From Lonicera japonica (lineage: Eukaryota > Streptophyta > Magnoliopsida > Dipsacales > Caprifoliaceae): DNA of 64,000 nucleotides. The stretch is from assembly GCA_021464415.1 (NCBI GenBank), contig CM038470.1:33846099-33910098 (forward strand). The letters run 5' to 3'. This document shows, in pieces, positions 12,363 to 24,107 of the stretch; the first letter of the stretch is position 1; each line of letters begins with the position of its first letter. The notes under the pieces are model-generated. The model ran no database searches, had not been told where the DNA came from, and saw nothing but the letters and a program-made list of their open reading frames with translations. The translations under genes and the position numbers were made by a program.

Positions 12363-13060
12363 TTAACCCAAAAAATCAAAAGATTTCACAATACCCATAC
12401 GGATTACATGATCTACAAAGGCTTTAACAGTTAAGCCCTTAGTTAGGGGATCTGCTACCATAAGTTTTGTAGGTATATGCTCAATGTGAGTTTGAAGCTC
12501 TTGAACCTTCTTTCTGACAAACATATACTTAGTATCAAAATGCTTTGAACGTTTGGAGTTCTTATTGTTTTTAGAGAAACATACCACATCAGAATTATCA
12601 TAATGTATGCTTAGAGGCCTAGAGACGCTCTCCACAATATGAAACTCAGAAACAAAGTTCCTCAACCATATAGCCTGACAGGTAGCCTCATAACACGCTA
12701 TATACTCTGTTCTATAGTCGAGGTGGCTGTGAGTGTTTGTTTGACACTTTTCCAGGAAACAGCTCCTCCTGCCAACATGAAAACATATCCAGATGTGGAT
12801 TTGTGGTCATCTGGACAGCCACCATAATCAGAGTCAGAATAACCTGTAACCTCAAGATGATCAAATCTTCTGTAAGTGAGCAAATGATCCTTAGTACCCT
12901 GTAGATACCTCATTACCTGTTTGGCAGCTTGCCAATGACCTATACCAAGCTTACTTAAGTATCTCCCAAGTACACCAATCACAAATGCAATATCAGGGCG
13001 TGTACAAACTTGGGCATACATGAGGCTACCAACAGCGGAAGCATATGAGACCTTCTCCAT
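12363..13060 (-). pseudogene. Copia RNase H domain, broken
   Basis: The minus strand encodes YASAVGSLMYAQVCTRPDIA, GYSDSDYGGCPDDHKSTSGY and VSWKSVKQTLTATSTIEQSI (12698-13060). A frame break follows, then the tail SIHYDNSDVVCFSKNNKNSK...KYMFVR and HIPTKLMVADPLTKGL (12363-12665). These are the characteristic copia RNase H blocks, with catalytic DS/D positions visible in SDSDYGG and the YDN..V region. In most relatives ...TLTATSTIEAEY continues in frame; here a stop and shift separate the two halves. Confidence 0.88.
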
Positions 13061-13076
13061 TTCTGCTTTCTCTTTA

Positions 13077-14000
13077 TCATTTCGAGGACACTAGGTATTT
13101 GAGAGTCTCACCCTTTTGAATGGGTGCAGCACATGGATTACAAGATTTCATATTGAACCTATTTATAACTCTTTCAATGTTGTTCTTTTGAAATAAGCCA
13201 AGAACACCACAAAATCGGTCACGATGAATTTCAATGCCCAAAATAAAATAAGCATCACCGAGATCTTTCATATCGAAATGAGTAGTCAACATTTACTTAG
13301 TCTCAAGTAGAAAATTCCTATCGTTACTAGCCAAAAGAATATCATCAACATACAAGACAAGTATAATGAATTTGCTCCCACTTTTCTTCAGATAAATGCG
13401 CTGATCGACGGTATTTTCTACAAACCTGGTAGAGCAAATAATCCCATCAAATTTCAAGTACCACTGTCTGGATGCCTGGTTCAGTCCATAGATAGAGCTT
13501 TTTAATTTACACACTAAGTGCTCATTTCCCTTCCTTTTGAAACCATCAGGATGATCCATGTACATGTCCTCATATAAATCACCATTTAAAAAGCAATTTT
13601 AACATCCATCTAATATAACTCTAAGTCAAAATGAGCCACCAGTGCCATCACAACACGAAATAAGTCCTTAGTAGAGACTGGGGAAAAAGTTTCCTTATAA
13701 TCAATGCCTTCCCTCTAATTATATCCTTTTGTAACAAGTCTGGCCTTGTACCTTTCTATATTGCCCTTAACATCTCGTTTGGTCTTGAAAACCCACTTGC
13801 ATCTAATGGTTTTACAAGTTGTAAGTAATTCCACCAACTCCCAAACATTATTCTTTCTTATAGACGCCAGTTCTTCCTCTGTGGCTTTTAACCACTGAGA
13901 ACTGAAAGAGCCAGCATGGCCTATTGAAAGGAGACGGGATCCGAATCTCCACTTAAAGAGAATTCATGTTCCTGCAGATAAATGAAATAATCTATAAATT
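13077..14000 (-). pseudogene. Copia reverse transcriptase, broken
   Basis: The minus strand carries KLKSSIYGLNQASRQWYLKF and the catalytic box LYVDDILLAS (13293-13565), then MLTTHFDMKDLGDAYFILGI and the FQKNNIERVINRFNM block (13077-13292). Upstream, 13566-14000 continues the RT amino end in broken frames. The YVDD motif is intact, but stops (for example between 13292 and 13293) prevent a full protein. Confidence 0.9.
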
Positions 14001-14088
14001 TAATGGTCCATGTAGGCTTAGGGGGTCTTTCCGATCTTCTGGGTGGAGCTAAGTCTTTAACTTGATTTTGTTCACCATTATTAACTTG

Positions 14089-14934
14089 TTACTGAGGAAG
14101 ATCAACATCATCATCATGATCAAGAACAGGTGTTTCTTCCGCTGAAAGGGGAACGAAAAGTGTTGGAACAATAACACTTTCATTTCTAAAACCAATAGCG
14201 CGAGGCATTAGGTTCTCATTATACTCCAACTTATTCTCGAAATAAACTGCTCGATCAGATTCAATGACTCTAGTAGTATGAAAAGGACAATAAAACCTTG
14301 ATCCTCTTGAGCCAATGCAATACACGATGAAATAACCACAAATGGTTTTAAAATCTAATTTCTTCATTTATGGATTATACGGCCTCACTTCTGCCTTACA
14401 TCCCCAAACACGAAAATGCTTAAAACTCAGCCCTTTTCCAGACATTAGCTCATAAGGGGTCTTGTCAACGGATTTACTTGGAACATGGTTGCTGATGTAT
14501 GCAGCCGTTTTTAAAGCATCGCCCCACAAGAACTCTAGAAGAGTCGAATGGCTAAGCATGCATCTTACCATGTCCATAAGGCTATGATTTCGCCTTTTAG
14601 CAACCCCATTTTGTTGAGGTGTGCCAAGCATGGTATATTGTGCCTCAATACCGCAATCTTACAAGAATCTAGCAAATGGTCTAGGATTTTTGCCAGTCTC
14701 ATCATATCTTCCATATAATTCACTTCCCCTATCAGACCTTACTCATTTGATCTTCTTACCAAATTTCAATTCAACAGTAGCCTTGAATGTCTTAAAGGCA
14801 TCCAAAGATTCAAATTTCTCATGAAGCAAATCTATCCAACCATACCTAGAGAAATCATTAATAAAAGTAATGAAATACCTAAAACCACCCATAGCAGTAG
14901 GAGTAAGAGGTTCACAAATATCTGTATGAATCAA
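14089..14934 (-). pseudogene. Copia integrase core and C-terminal part, broken
   Basis: HTDICEPLTPTAMGGFRYFI starts the rve core (14743-14934). After a break, [20 protein letters not shown] and [20 protein letters not shown] follow (14368-14631), then KKLDFKTICGYFIVYC (14089-14367). In the family the box is NGVAERRN, with the glutamate of the DD-35-E triad; here the codon at about 14596-14598 gives lysine, so the catalytic acid is lost in addition to the frame breaks. Confidence 0.88.
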
Positions 14935-14964
14935 GTGTAATACTTTCTCCTTTCTAGTAGCCCC

Positions 14965-15459
14965 TCATTTTCCATCTTTAGCGGTAAGTTTCCCCTTTAT
15001 GCAATCAACACATGTATCAAAATCAGAAAAATCTAGACTATGTAGAATACCTTCTTTGATTAATCTCTGCATGCTCTCCCTAGATATATGTCCTAAACAT
15101 TTATGCCACAACATGGAAGAGTTTTCAACAACCGTACCATGTTTCTTTTTAACAACAGCGTTGACCACCAAAGTTTTTTTCTCATCAGGAGTAGAATGAA
15201 CATCCAACATATATAAACCATCACATAAAATTCCAGAACCAACAACAAAGGAATCATAAAACAAGAAAACCTTTTTATTACTAAAATGGAAAGAGTAGCC
15301 ACAACTATCCAATACAAAAACAAAAATCAAATTCCTTTTTGTAGAAGGTACATAAATAATATCCTTTAATGTTAAAATATGTCCAGTAGACAACTTTAAA
15401 GAAACAACTCCTAAATGCTCAACTACCACACTAGCTCCATTTCCAACAATGATCATCAT
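14965..15459 (-). pseudogene. Copia protease-to-integrase linker (GAG-pre-integrase)
   Basis: A 164-codon open stretch includes LKDIIYVPSTKRNLIFVF (protease C-terminal region) and SSMLWHKCLGHISRESMQRL with CVDCIKGKLT. This is the HHCC zinc-binding amino end of copia integrase. The H-x3-H...C-x2-C ligands are all present. The frame ends before the integrase core. Confidence 0.88.
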
Positions 15460-15920
15460 TTCTCATTCACTTGGCCTCGTATGCTTCTGAACTCCTGCAA
15501 GGAGTTCGAAACATGAATAGTTGCACCAGTATTTAACCACCACGTGTGAGAAGGTACATTAACAATATTTAACTCAAAACACACTAGGGCTAGAAGTTTA
15601 CCTTTCTTCTTTTTAAGCCAATTTTTAAACTTCCAACAATCAGCTTGCTTATGCTCAAATGTGTCACAAAACTTACACTTTCCATTGAATTTGGATTTAG
15701 GCTTTCCAAAATCTTTCCCAGAATTTTGACCAGAATGCTGACCAAAAGCCAGTCCAGAATGTTCCCCAGAGTTGTTATTTCCCTTTTTCTTAAACTGAAA
15801 CTTCTTAACCTTATTCTTGTAGAATTTCTTCTTGTCATTACTATTGTGAGAAGTGAATTGCACACTATGAGGCTTTCCCTTTTTCATATTCTCCTCTTCT
15901 TGGGAGAGAATGGATATCAT
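15456..15920 (-). pseudogene. Copia gag C-terminus with zinc knuckle, and start of protease
   Basis: A 154-codon open stretch has a lysine-rich linker, the CCHC knuckle CKFCDTFEHKQADC (C-x2-C-x4-H-x4-C), and the protease active-site block WWLNTGATIHVS near 15500-15545. Relatives have WLDTGA; the aspartate that does catalysis is asparagine here, so the protease would be dead even if the frame were whole. Confidence 0.88.
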
Positions 15921-16480
15921 CTTATCAATACTCCATTCGTTCTTATGGGCATTATAGAAAGTTCTCAGAACATCAAATTGAACCGGAAGAGATTCAAAGA
16001 CCTACCAAACTAGAAAATCCTCTTCCAACTCAACTTTTATAGATTTTAGCTTGTTGAACCAATTGACAAGTTTCATCACATGCTCACGAACACCACTAAC
16101 GCCATCATATTTGGTCTTTGCCAAAAACGTGAGATAGGAGGATTTTCAGACTTGTCAAATATCTTAAATTTTTCACTTACAGCTGTGAGAAATTCTCTGG
16201 CATTATCAGTGTCACAAATGCTCTCATTGATTGTCTTGTCCATGGTGTATTTGATTGTCCTCAGACATACCTTGTTAGAGTGTCCCCACTTCTCATATTT
16301 TGCCTTATCAGCAGCAGAAGACGTGGTTGTGGGCTCGGCAGGCTCACACTCAGTGAGGGCCAAATCCAAGTTAGACATAGCACGAAATAGCCTCAGAGAC
16401 TCAATCTAGTCCTCATAATTTGTCCCGTTTAGCCTAGTTAAGGCATTCATTTGCATAGGTAATGCTGGCATATAAAAGAA
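15921..16480 (-). pseudogene. Copia gag N-terminal part
   Basis: The minus strand gives PMQMNALTRLNGTNYED, a stop at 16406-16408 where relatives have tryptophan, then IESLRLFRAMSNLDLALTE and a further 100-codon open stretch (16076-16378). This is the usual start of plant copia gag (UBN2/gag-type). No intact start-to-end frame remains. Confidence 0.8.
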
Positions 16481-17746
16481 TATCAATATATATCAAATTA
16501 AACAGAAACTACAATTGAGCGCTTATGCCATTGTAATTCCGCTTAAGGGTCCCGCATTACATTGCACAAGTAAGTCCCACAATCATCAAAGTTACGTCTT
16601 TGAAGTTAATATTGATAGGATATTAAAACCCCAAACCCGTAGCAATCGATCAATTTCACAAGTTTTAAGAATCATATTTAATAAAGACAAACCGATAGGG
16701 AAAGTGCAATATTAACATGATCTCTTAACCAAAACAAAAAACTATTAATCACAATATATACTGACTTTTGCCACAATCGATCCCACGATAGGTGAGTGCA
16801 CAACCATGTCAAACAGTCCCAAACAATGTTTAAATTAAATATTTAAATAACATAAAATTCCTAGTGTACAATATTTATTTTAAAGTTTTAAATACCCAAC
16901 ATTGAATAAAATAGTAATTGAATAAAGAAACATACCGCAAAATTATCATAAAGGTAACCCAATGCGTGGACCAAAAAAAAAAATAAAGAAAATGAAAGCA
17001 GGATTAAAAATGATCAAAAAACAGGCCTCCACGCGCCTCACGCGCGAGTGGGAGTCTTCATAAACACGCGCCACACGCTTATCTCGCAGGTGGTACTCGC
17101 TGGCACACGCGCCTCATGCGCTGGGCTCCGCGAGTGGGACTTTCTGGTGGGGTTTTTTTTTTTAATCTAGGTTTGTATTGTTCTTCTTCCCACTTTACTT
17201 ACTACGCACTATTCTTCTTCCCCACTTTACTTTCTGCGCAACTGGAGGTCTGAAGACCCATTTTTTTAATCGAAAAATTTCGAGATTTTTCATCCCTTCT
17301 CAAAATGAAACAATATATATAACAGTGGAACAACTTATATATAAATATATATATAGCATACGATCTGTATAAATATATATATATAATAAACATAACAGTA
17401 AATGAAGCAATCTCTACATAGGAATCAATAGCAGTGGACTAGATGGGCCGTAATCAAACCACAACAACAAATATATATACACATATATATAAACAATATA
17501 TATATACATCAATATAGTAGAGTTTCAATTTATATATAATAGCAGATTCGTATATATTTATATATATATAACAGTAACAACAATCCATTGAGAGCAGATC
17601 TGAATATATATATATATATATATATATGATTATATATGCATAATAGCAATTAATTCATGAATCTCAATTTAAACAATAAAACTAATTTCTAAACATTATT
17701 GATGTTGTTTACAGCTAAAAAATTAAGATTAACCTTGCTCTGATAC
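16481..17746 (-). other. Copia 5' leader (untranslated)
   Basis: About 1.25 kb between gag and the primer-binding site has no reading frame. It contains a GC-rich segment with repeated ACGCG/CGCGC motifs (17025-17140) and a run of (TA)n blocks (17310-17630). The part nearest 17746 abuts the interrupted primer site. Confidence 0.65.
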
Positions 17747-19975
17747 TGTGACACCCCGAATCCTGTATGAGATTTTCACCTCCGGTACCAGGTTAATCAG
17801 GGGTGCCGTATGCCAACGGCGGTTTGACGTAGCCTAATTTTCCTGTGAAAAACTAAAAATCCACATTTTCAATGAATAAAAACATTCTATATATCATGTA
17901 ATTCTTTCACCAAACCAGAGAGATACTATAATTATACAAATAGCCTCCAACGAGGTCCCAAGTATAAGATATGCAATATCTATACCAAACATAAATTCTA
18001 TGCAAGAATACAATACATAGTTAATCTACACAATTCTAAAAGCATTAGTCCTTCTGTAATGAAGGACCCTTAGCTTGTCAATGGTATAGAGGCCATCTAG
18101 ATGGAAAATAAATGGGGTGAGTCAAGAGGACTCAGTGGGAATCATATAATAGGCTTTATATAAAAACAATACTTAGAAACCCTTTCTGTATCATGATAAG
18201 GAATAAATCCTTCACAGTTATAAATAAAATAGTTAAAAAGGAAACATTTTCTCAAATTAATATAATACTTTTAAAATCCACGAGTAATGCATAACCAATA
18301 TCAAATGAAATCCTATGGCACAATTAACATGTTCTTATCTCATAAAACCCGAGAGCCATAAGTCTCAAAAATTCCACAGTTATCCAAGCGTACAACCGGG
18401 TCTGCATTTCATGGCCTTTCACCCACGCGGCAGCAGGGCCTCCCATTCGTTTCCGTGCAGGTTTCGGGTCTTGCACCCTGGAGACTATGTCCCAACTTTC
18501 GGCCCCAATCGTTAGAGACCAAACCCGGGACCATCAAGGACCATTATCGTCGTACAATCTTAACAAAGTATCAATCGGCTCATTTAAGTAGTAATTGTGC
18601 TATATACATGGTTTTCGTAACTCAATTTATAACTTTCACATATAACCAATGGAAGAAATCTCATAACAAACATTTCATTTAGTGATATAAATCATAAACA
18701 AGTGTTTTGTAACATAGAAGCCACCATTTGGGTTTTTAAAAGTAAACACAAGTTTGACTTCAAGGGTTATTAGTAACAAAATTGAGTACTAAGTGTGTTT
18801 TAGTGCAAATCAAGTAATTTATCAGAATTTCTTGCTAAATAATGTAATTTAAACTATTTTAGGATATTTGGACCATTAATTTCAATATCAAAGCAAAACC
18901 CCAACAAATACGCATAAACCCATTTAGAAAACCTAGGGTTTTTGCGTAAATAAGTGGCAAATTCATAACAAAGCTATAATAAGTTCAAAATTAAGTTTTA
19001 GTACTAGATTCCCACCTTTTTGAAGCTAAATCCTTGAGTTGGAAGAGTTGAATCGAGCCCAAAGCCTTTGAATCACAACATCCCCAATTTTTGAGCTTGA
19101 TGGTTCATCAATGGAGGAAGAAGGAATGATGGAGATGAAGATGATGATGTTGGAGCTTTGTTTCGGGGATGAAATATGGTGATAATATCTCTCTTTCTTC
19201 CCCTAGAACTCTTTTAGTGAGCTCTTAGGTTGTAGTGCTCGAAATGGGTGAGAAATGGTGAGAAATAATGAGACAATGAGGTTTAAACGTGTTAAATTTC
19301 GACACTCAGGGGTCTGGGATCGATCCTTGGTTTCTGGGACCAATCCCAGAAACATTCTGTCCAAAATTTTATTCTCTCAGCATAAAGCACTGTTGGTATT
19401 TTGCTCATAACTTCTTGCTCGAAACTCGGATTAAAGTTATCTTTATGTCCACAAAAAGCTAATTCAAAGACCTACAACTTCCTAAGAGGAAGTATCCCAA
19501 AATTATGGATGAGTAATTCCCAAAAATTCGTTGAAGACAGTGTATTGCCAAAGCGCTACCAAATGATAGGATTTCCTTGAATGGCCTACTTTGCACACTG
19601 TTTTGACCCACGAGGAATAAGAATTGGACTTCGGTCTAAACATGAAAGTTGTAGAAGGGAGAATGAAATGAAGACTTGGCCGCAAACAAGAGTCATTTGG
19701 ATATCAGATGAAGAAGTCATGGTCTTCCAAAGTTGGCCAAAAATCAACTTTTTCGAAAAGTCCAAAATGCGAGATTAACTTCTCATTTTCAATTTGGGCC
19801 ACCCGAGCAACTAAATGATTGTTCCCACAAACTTGATAAATATAATATGACATTCTAGAAATTTTGGGTTAAATACGAGGGGTTCGAAACCCGATGTTCA
19901 CTCCTTAACGGAGATTTTACCTTAACTGGTCTTAAGAAAAAGTTTCGCTCAAAAATAAAAGAAAGGGGTATTACA
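17747..19975 (-). repeat. 3' LTR of gypsy element (2229 bp)
   Basis: It matches 24108-26140 along its length, with one large difference: about 196 bp (near 19115-19310, in the GATGATGATGTTGG part) is present here and missing from the other LTR. The order LTR, then purine tract on the minus strand, shows it is the 3' LTR. Confidence 0.93.
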
Positions 19976-22900
19976 ATCTCCCCTCCTTAAGAAATTTCGT
20001 CCTCGAAATTTACATGGGAATGTATATGACTAGAGAGATCATCAAATCTAGGATTGGTTAGTATCAACCTTTCTAAAATTTAGCAATGGATGGAGTCATC
20101 GGCACACACGGCCTTCTAAAAACAATCTTGATATAACTTTTCCTGTTTCTAAAGAATATCAAGCACTTGAGATACAAGTTTTAACTAATCTAACAAACGT
20201 TCATATAACTTTCCAGACGAAACGTAGTTGAATCTCTACGTGCATTTCACACGTCGTGGTGTTCACTTCACCAAGAACATAATTCACAAGCGGTGTTCTA
20301 GATTTAATAGGCTGTAACTTTCTTTTGCAGCTCTCTATAACCCAAGATATGCCTTATTCATAGAAGTCATGAGAAATGAAGAGGTTGTTAGTGTTTAGCT
20401 ACAAGGATAGAGTCTTAAGCACCGAATTTACCATTCGGATTGAACTTCACCCTTCTCACGTGGTGAAACAAGCAGTTAAGAATTCGGACAAGAGGGTTAT
20501 AGGCTAGAAAATAGAGAAACTAAATAAATTTTCAATTGATGGAAAATGGTTTATCAGGGATTTTGCAAAATGACATAACTACTCTTAGTTCATAACTTCC
20601 CGCATGCTCACATCACATATAGCCGATTCGAATCATGAGGCCATACCCACCATTATCAAGTTATCAAACACCGTGAACTAAATTTACTATTCATAAGTGT
20701 CCAGTAGAATTCGAACTTGACTAATACAACACTGTTAGAAAAATACCTAGTAAAAGCCCTTGTGCCTTTGATCATATGCTAAGGAAGATGTTTTGGTACG
20801 CAATCATATTAAGTAGAAAAAGAAATTCGGTCTTCGCACTTTGCTCATAATAAGCGGAGCAAGTTATGCACATTAGACATGCCATCCTTTTGCTCTCATC
20901 TTCGCGAAAGGAATTTTGTTCCGAATATATATATATATATCCCATGGGCGTAACTCACGTTGGAAACAAAGTCAAGGTGAGTAGAAGCATTACATTGAAT
21001 TTTCTAATCACAAGTCTCAACGTCTCCAACAAACAAATTCAATGGAAGTAAAGTCTACTTTACGTAATTAAATGTTACCCCCCCCCCTAAAGGATTGGTC
21101 ACCAACTTGTATCAATCGGATAATCTGAACTTAAAGTGCCATTTAGGTTTCTACAACACTTTTAAAGAAAATCTGGAGTGTCATCTACGAATCACCATGC
21201 TGGTCTACACATCTGGAAGGCAGGCAAAACAATACTAAGAATTAGAACATAAAAACATTGATTCACTCCAATGAGATTCTATCGTTTTCTCAATCCATAT
21301 TCTTTGAAAACTAGGGATCTAGGCAGTAGGAGGGTCATAATTCTATCAACCCCTTCTCCACAACACCAATGCATAATCGCTAACTTAAGGGGTCACTCAG
21401 TGGTCATGGTGATTACACACAAAAAGGATTTTAACTTGAATCTATTGGTTCATTAACCAAAGTCCTGAATCTAACATGGTTTTGACAAGTAATGTTCTCC
21501 CACTATGCACTGTAATAGATTCTTCCTCGGCTGGAAGAAGTAGAAATTTAGACCCCAGTTGGGTTCGAAGCTCGCTCACTATTGCAGAGTGACTTAAAAC
21601 GGATGTAGGTCTAGTTACGATCAATCTATTAAGAGAATCCTACCAAAACTCCTTATTCTTACAAGCCAAGTGCATCATGGATGACTTAAAAGGGAATGGC
21701 ACATTAAGAATATTCATGTTTACTTCTAGTCTGAGTTCTAAGTGTTCGGACAAGCCACGGAATTCGGGTCATTCTTACTGGCATCCAGACTAGAATATGA
21801 GGATTATAATAGTTTCACAAGAATGCGGACAAGTATAACAATCGAATATCTCACTGTCTAGAGTAGTCTCAACATGTTTGGTTTCCTTACCTCTGAACGC
21901 CTACTGGAGTGATACCCTTACATTTATATACTCTATCCTAACTTTAATATGGTTACTCCAGTACTATAATATGGTTACTCCAGCACTACTATTCTAATAA
22001 TCATTAGGATAATTGTATGTAAGGTTCGTCAATGTGGATGGTGTATTAGTTAACCCAATGGCATGACTAAGAATTCAAAATGACTAGAACGGCACGGAAA
22101 ACTATTCGAGAGAATGTTTGTTTCACAGATACGAACTTGATAATAACCTGATCATAATAAAATTTTTACAATGGGAATAAGCACCCCCGGAGTTGGTCGA
22201 AAGATCATCCATATACGAAAAGGGTAATTATTATTAATGGTAACTCGGTTCAGTTGACAGTGATCAATACAAATACGAAAAGGCTCATCACTCGCTTTTG
22301 GTAAAGGAAACAAGTGCCCCTTATGAAGATGAGCTATGACAAAGGAATCCTTTCTTTAAGAGATCATTTAGATAGTTTTAGGTTTTAAGTTCTCGCTGGA
22401 ATCAAACGATGGGGTGCAATAAAAATAGGTTTGGCTCTTAGTGCCAAATCGATATTGAATTCAATCTTCCGGGTATGGGACAACTTGGGTAAGTCATTAA
22501 GAAATACATCCAAGAATTTATTGACAAAAAGACACCATGAGAATTCGATGGCATTGTTTTGGTGCTTACAAGACTTGCTAACCATTCCACGTCTAGACTT
22601 AAATCACAAGGAATCATCTTAAAATGATGTAATCATCTTTCATGTGACTATTGAAATAAAAAGGAAACGCTAGCAGTGCGTTAACTATTTAGGTAAACTC
22701 TCTTGCTGATAAAAATTTCAATACTAATGGGAGATTCTAGCTTCTATAGCTTCAAGCCTAAACTTACCGCACCCACCATCAATACCTGAAATAAGATACA
22801 CCCGTATTAAACAAAACTCTAACACAACAATAAAGAAGACATGGCCACCTTCCAAAAATAGGTACTCTTAGTCAGCTATAAGAATTTAAGCGGAAAGCCT

Positions 22901-24107
22901 AGCCAGCGTGGCTTTTCTAGCCCTGTGGCTTACTTAGGTGATGGGTGAGTTAGTTGTAGTTGCTAAGATCATGATTTCCCTTAACATTACATCCTACATG
23001 GAGTTTGGTCTTGATATGATTAGGACATATGACATTTAAGTCTACATTGTTAGTCACCCCTATTGCTATTACTAATAAGAAATCATTTTTCACGCACATG
23101 CTCAGCTCCACAAAACTAAGGCAGAAAATCCCCATCATCACTCTACATTGAATCAAGTTATAAAAGTCATCTTTCTACTTTACCATGAGCATTAGGTATG
23201 CATATATCGCAAAAGGACCTATTAAACTTAGTTCCCTTAGTAATTGCATTAGGGCCATCCTTGGACACTCACTAGCGTAGTACAATACTTTCGAGTTCTA
23301 ATAGAGTAAAACCAACCCACCAATACTCATGAACCTGCAAAATCCTAAGTTGGAAGTCACTGTGAAAAAGCCACCCTTCAATAGCCTCGGGTTCAGCTGA
23401 CCCGTTAAACTATGGTGATGGTTGTGGACGGTTAAACTCTTTGAAGTAATGAACTACACTACGCTCCCCTCCTTAAGGGTCATGTAGGATGATCGCTACG
23501 TCCTCATCATCATTAATAGTGTGTCTCAGAGCTCGAGCGCGATTAAGACTGACACCTCTAGTGGTACCATAAGTATTCTTCTAGAACCCGGTGAGCTTAT
23601 CGGAAGAACCACCCATTATTACTTCCAATCGAATAGTTAAGTCATAATTAGAACCATCTCCAAAATTTGGATTCGCAACGGGGTTGCCCTCAACTGATTT
23701 GTTGCGTGGAACAATGGGCTTTTTACTTACCTTCTACGGATCCATACAACCAAAAGAGTAAAAAAGGAGTTTAATGCGACAAGTAACGTAGGATAACCTG
23801 ATATAAAAAGGCAAGTGAAATTCTAGGAATGAAAAGAATGAATATTTGGATATAACTCAATTTGTCATCTTATTTCGGTTTCGGTTAGTGACATCCGACT
23901 AAAGATTTATAGTATAGTCATTCGTTGTGCGGTGACTAACTATAAAATAACCCAATAATCTCTCTGCTACTACACCAGAAACCTAAATTGACTCCTTAAG
24001 CTTTTTCCAGTTATCAATACAATGAAAATAATAGGAAGGGTATGAGATGGAATTTCCTAATCTACCCCACTCGCAACGAAAGGAAATGAATGCCTCTGAT
24101 ACCAACT
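19976..24107 (-). pseudogene. Gypsy internal region
   Basis: The minus strand at 22385-22585 encodes VNKFLDVFLNDLPKLSH, IEFNIDLALRAKPIFIAPHR, the beginning of Ty3/gypsy RT. Frame-shifted continuation pieces follow down to about 21900: KGHLFPLPKASDEPFRICID with CQLNRVTINNNYPF, then YYQVRICETN and FLVMPLG. These correspond to the RT fingers/palm blocks in order. The YxDD box is not readable. The segments at 22950-23156 and 23400-23740 are where protease and gag should lie, but I cannot identify them. Integrase was not recognised in 19990-21700. Confidence 0.8.
24094..24104 (-). promoter_or_regulatory. Primer-binding site of gypsy element
   Basis: Minus-strand TGGTATCAGAG, three bases past the 5' LTR end, complementary to tRNA-Met. 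Confidence 0.88.
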
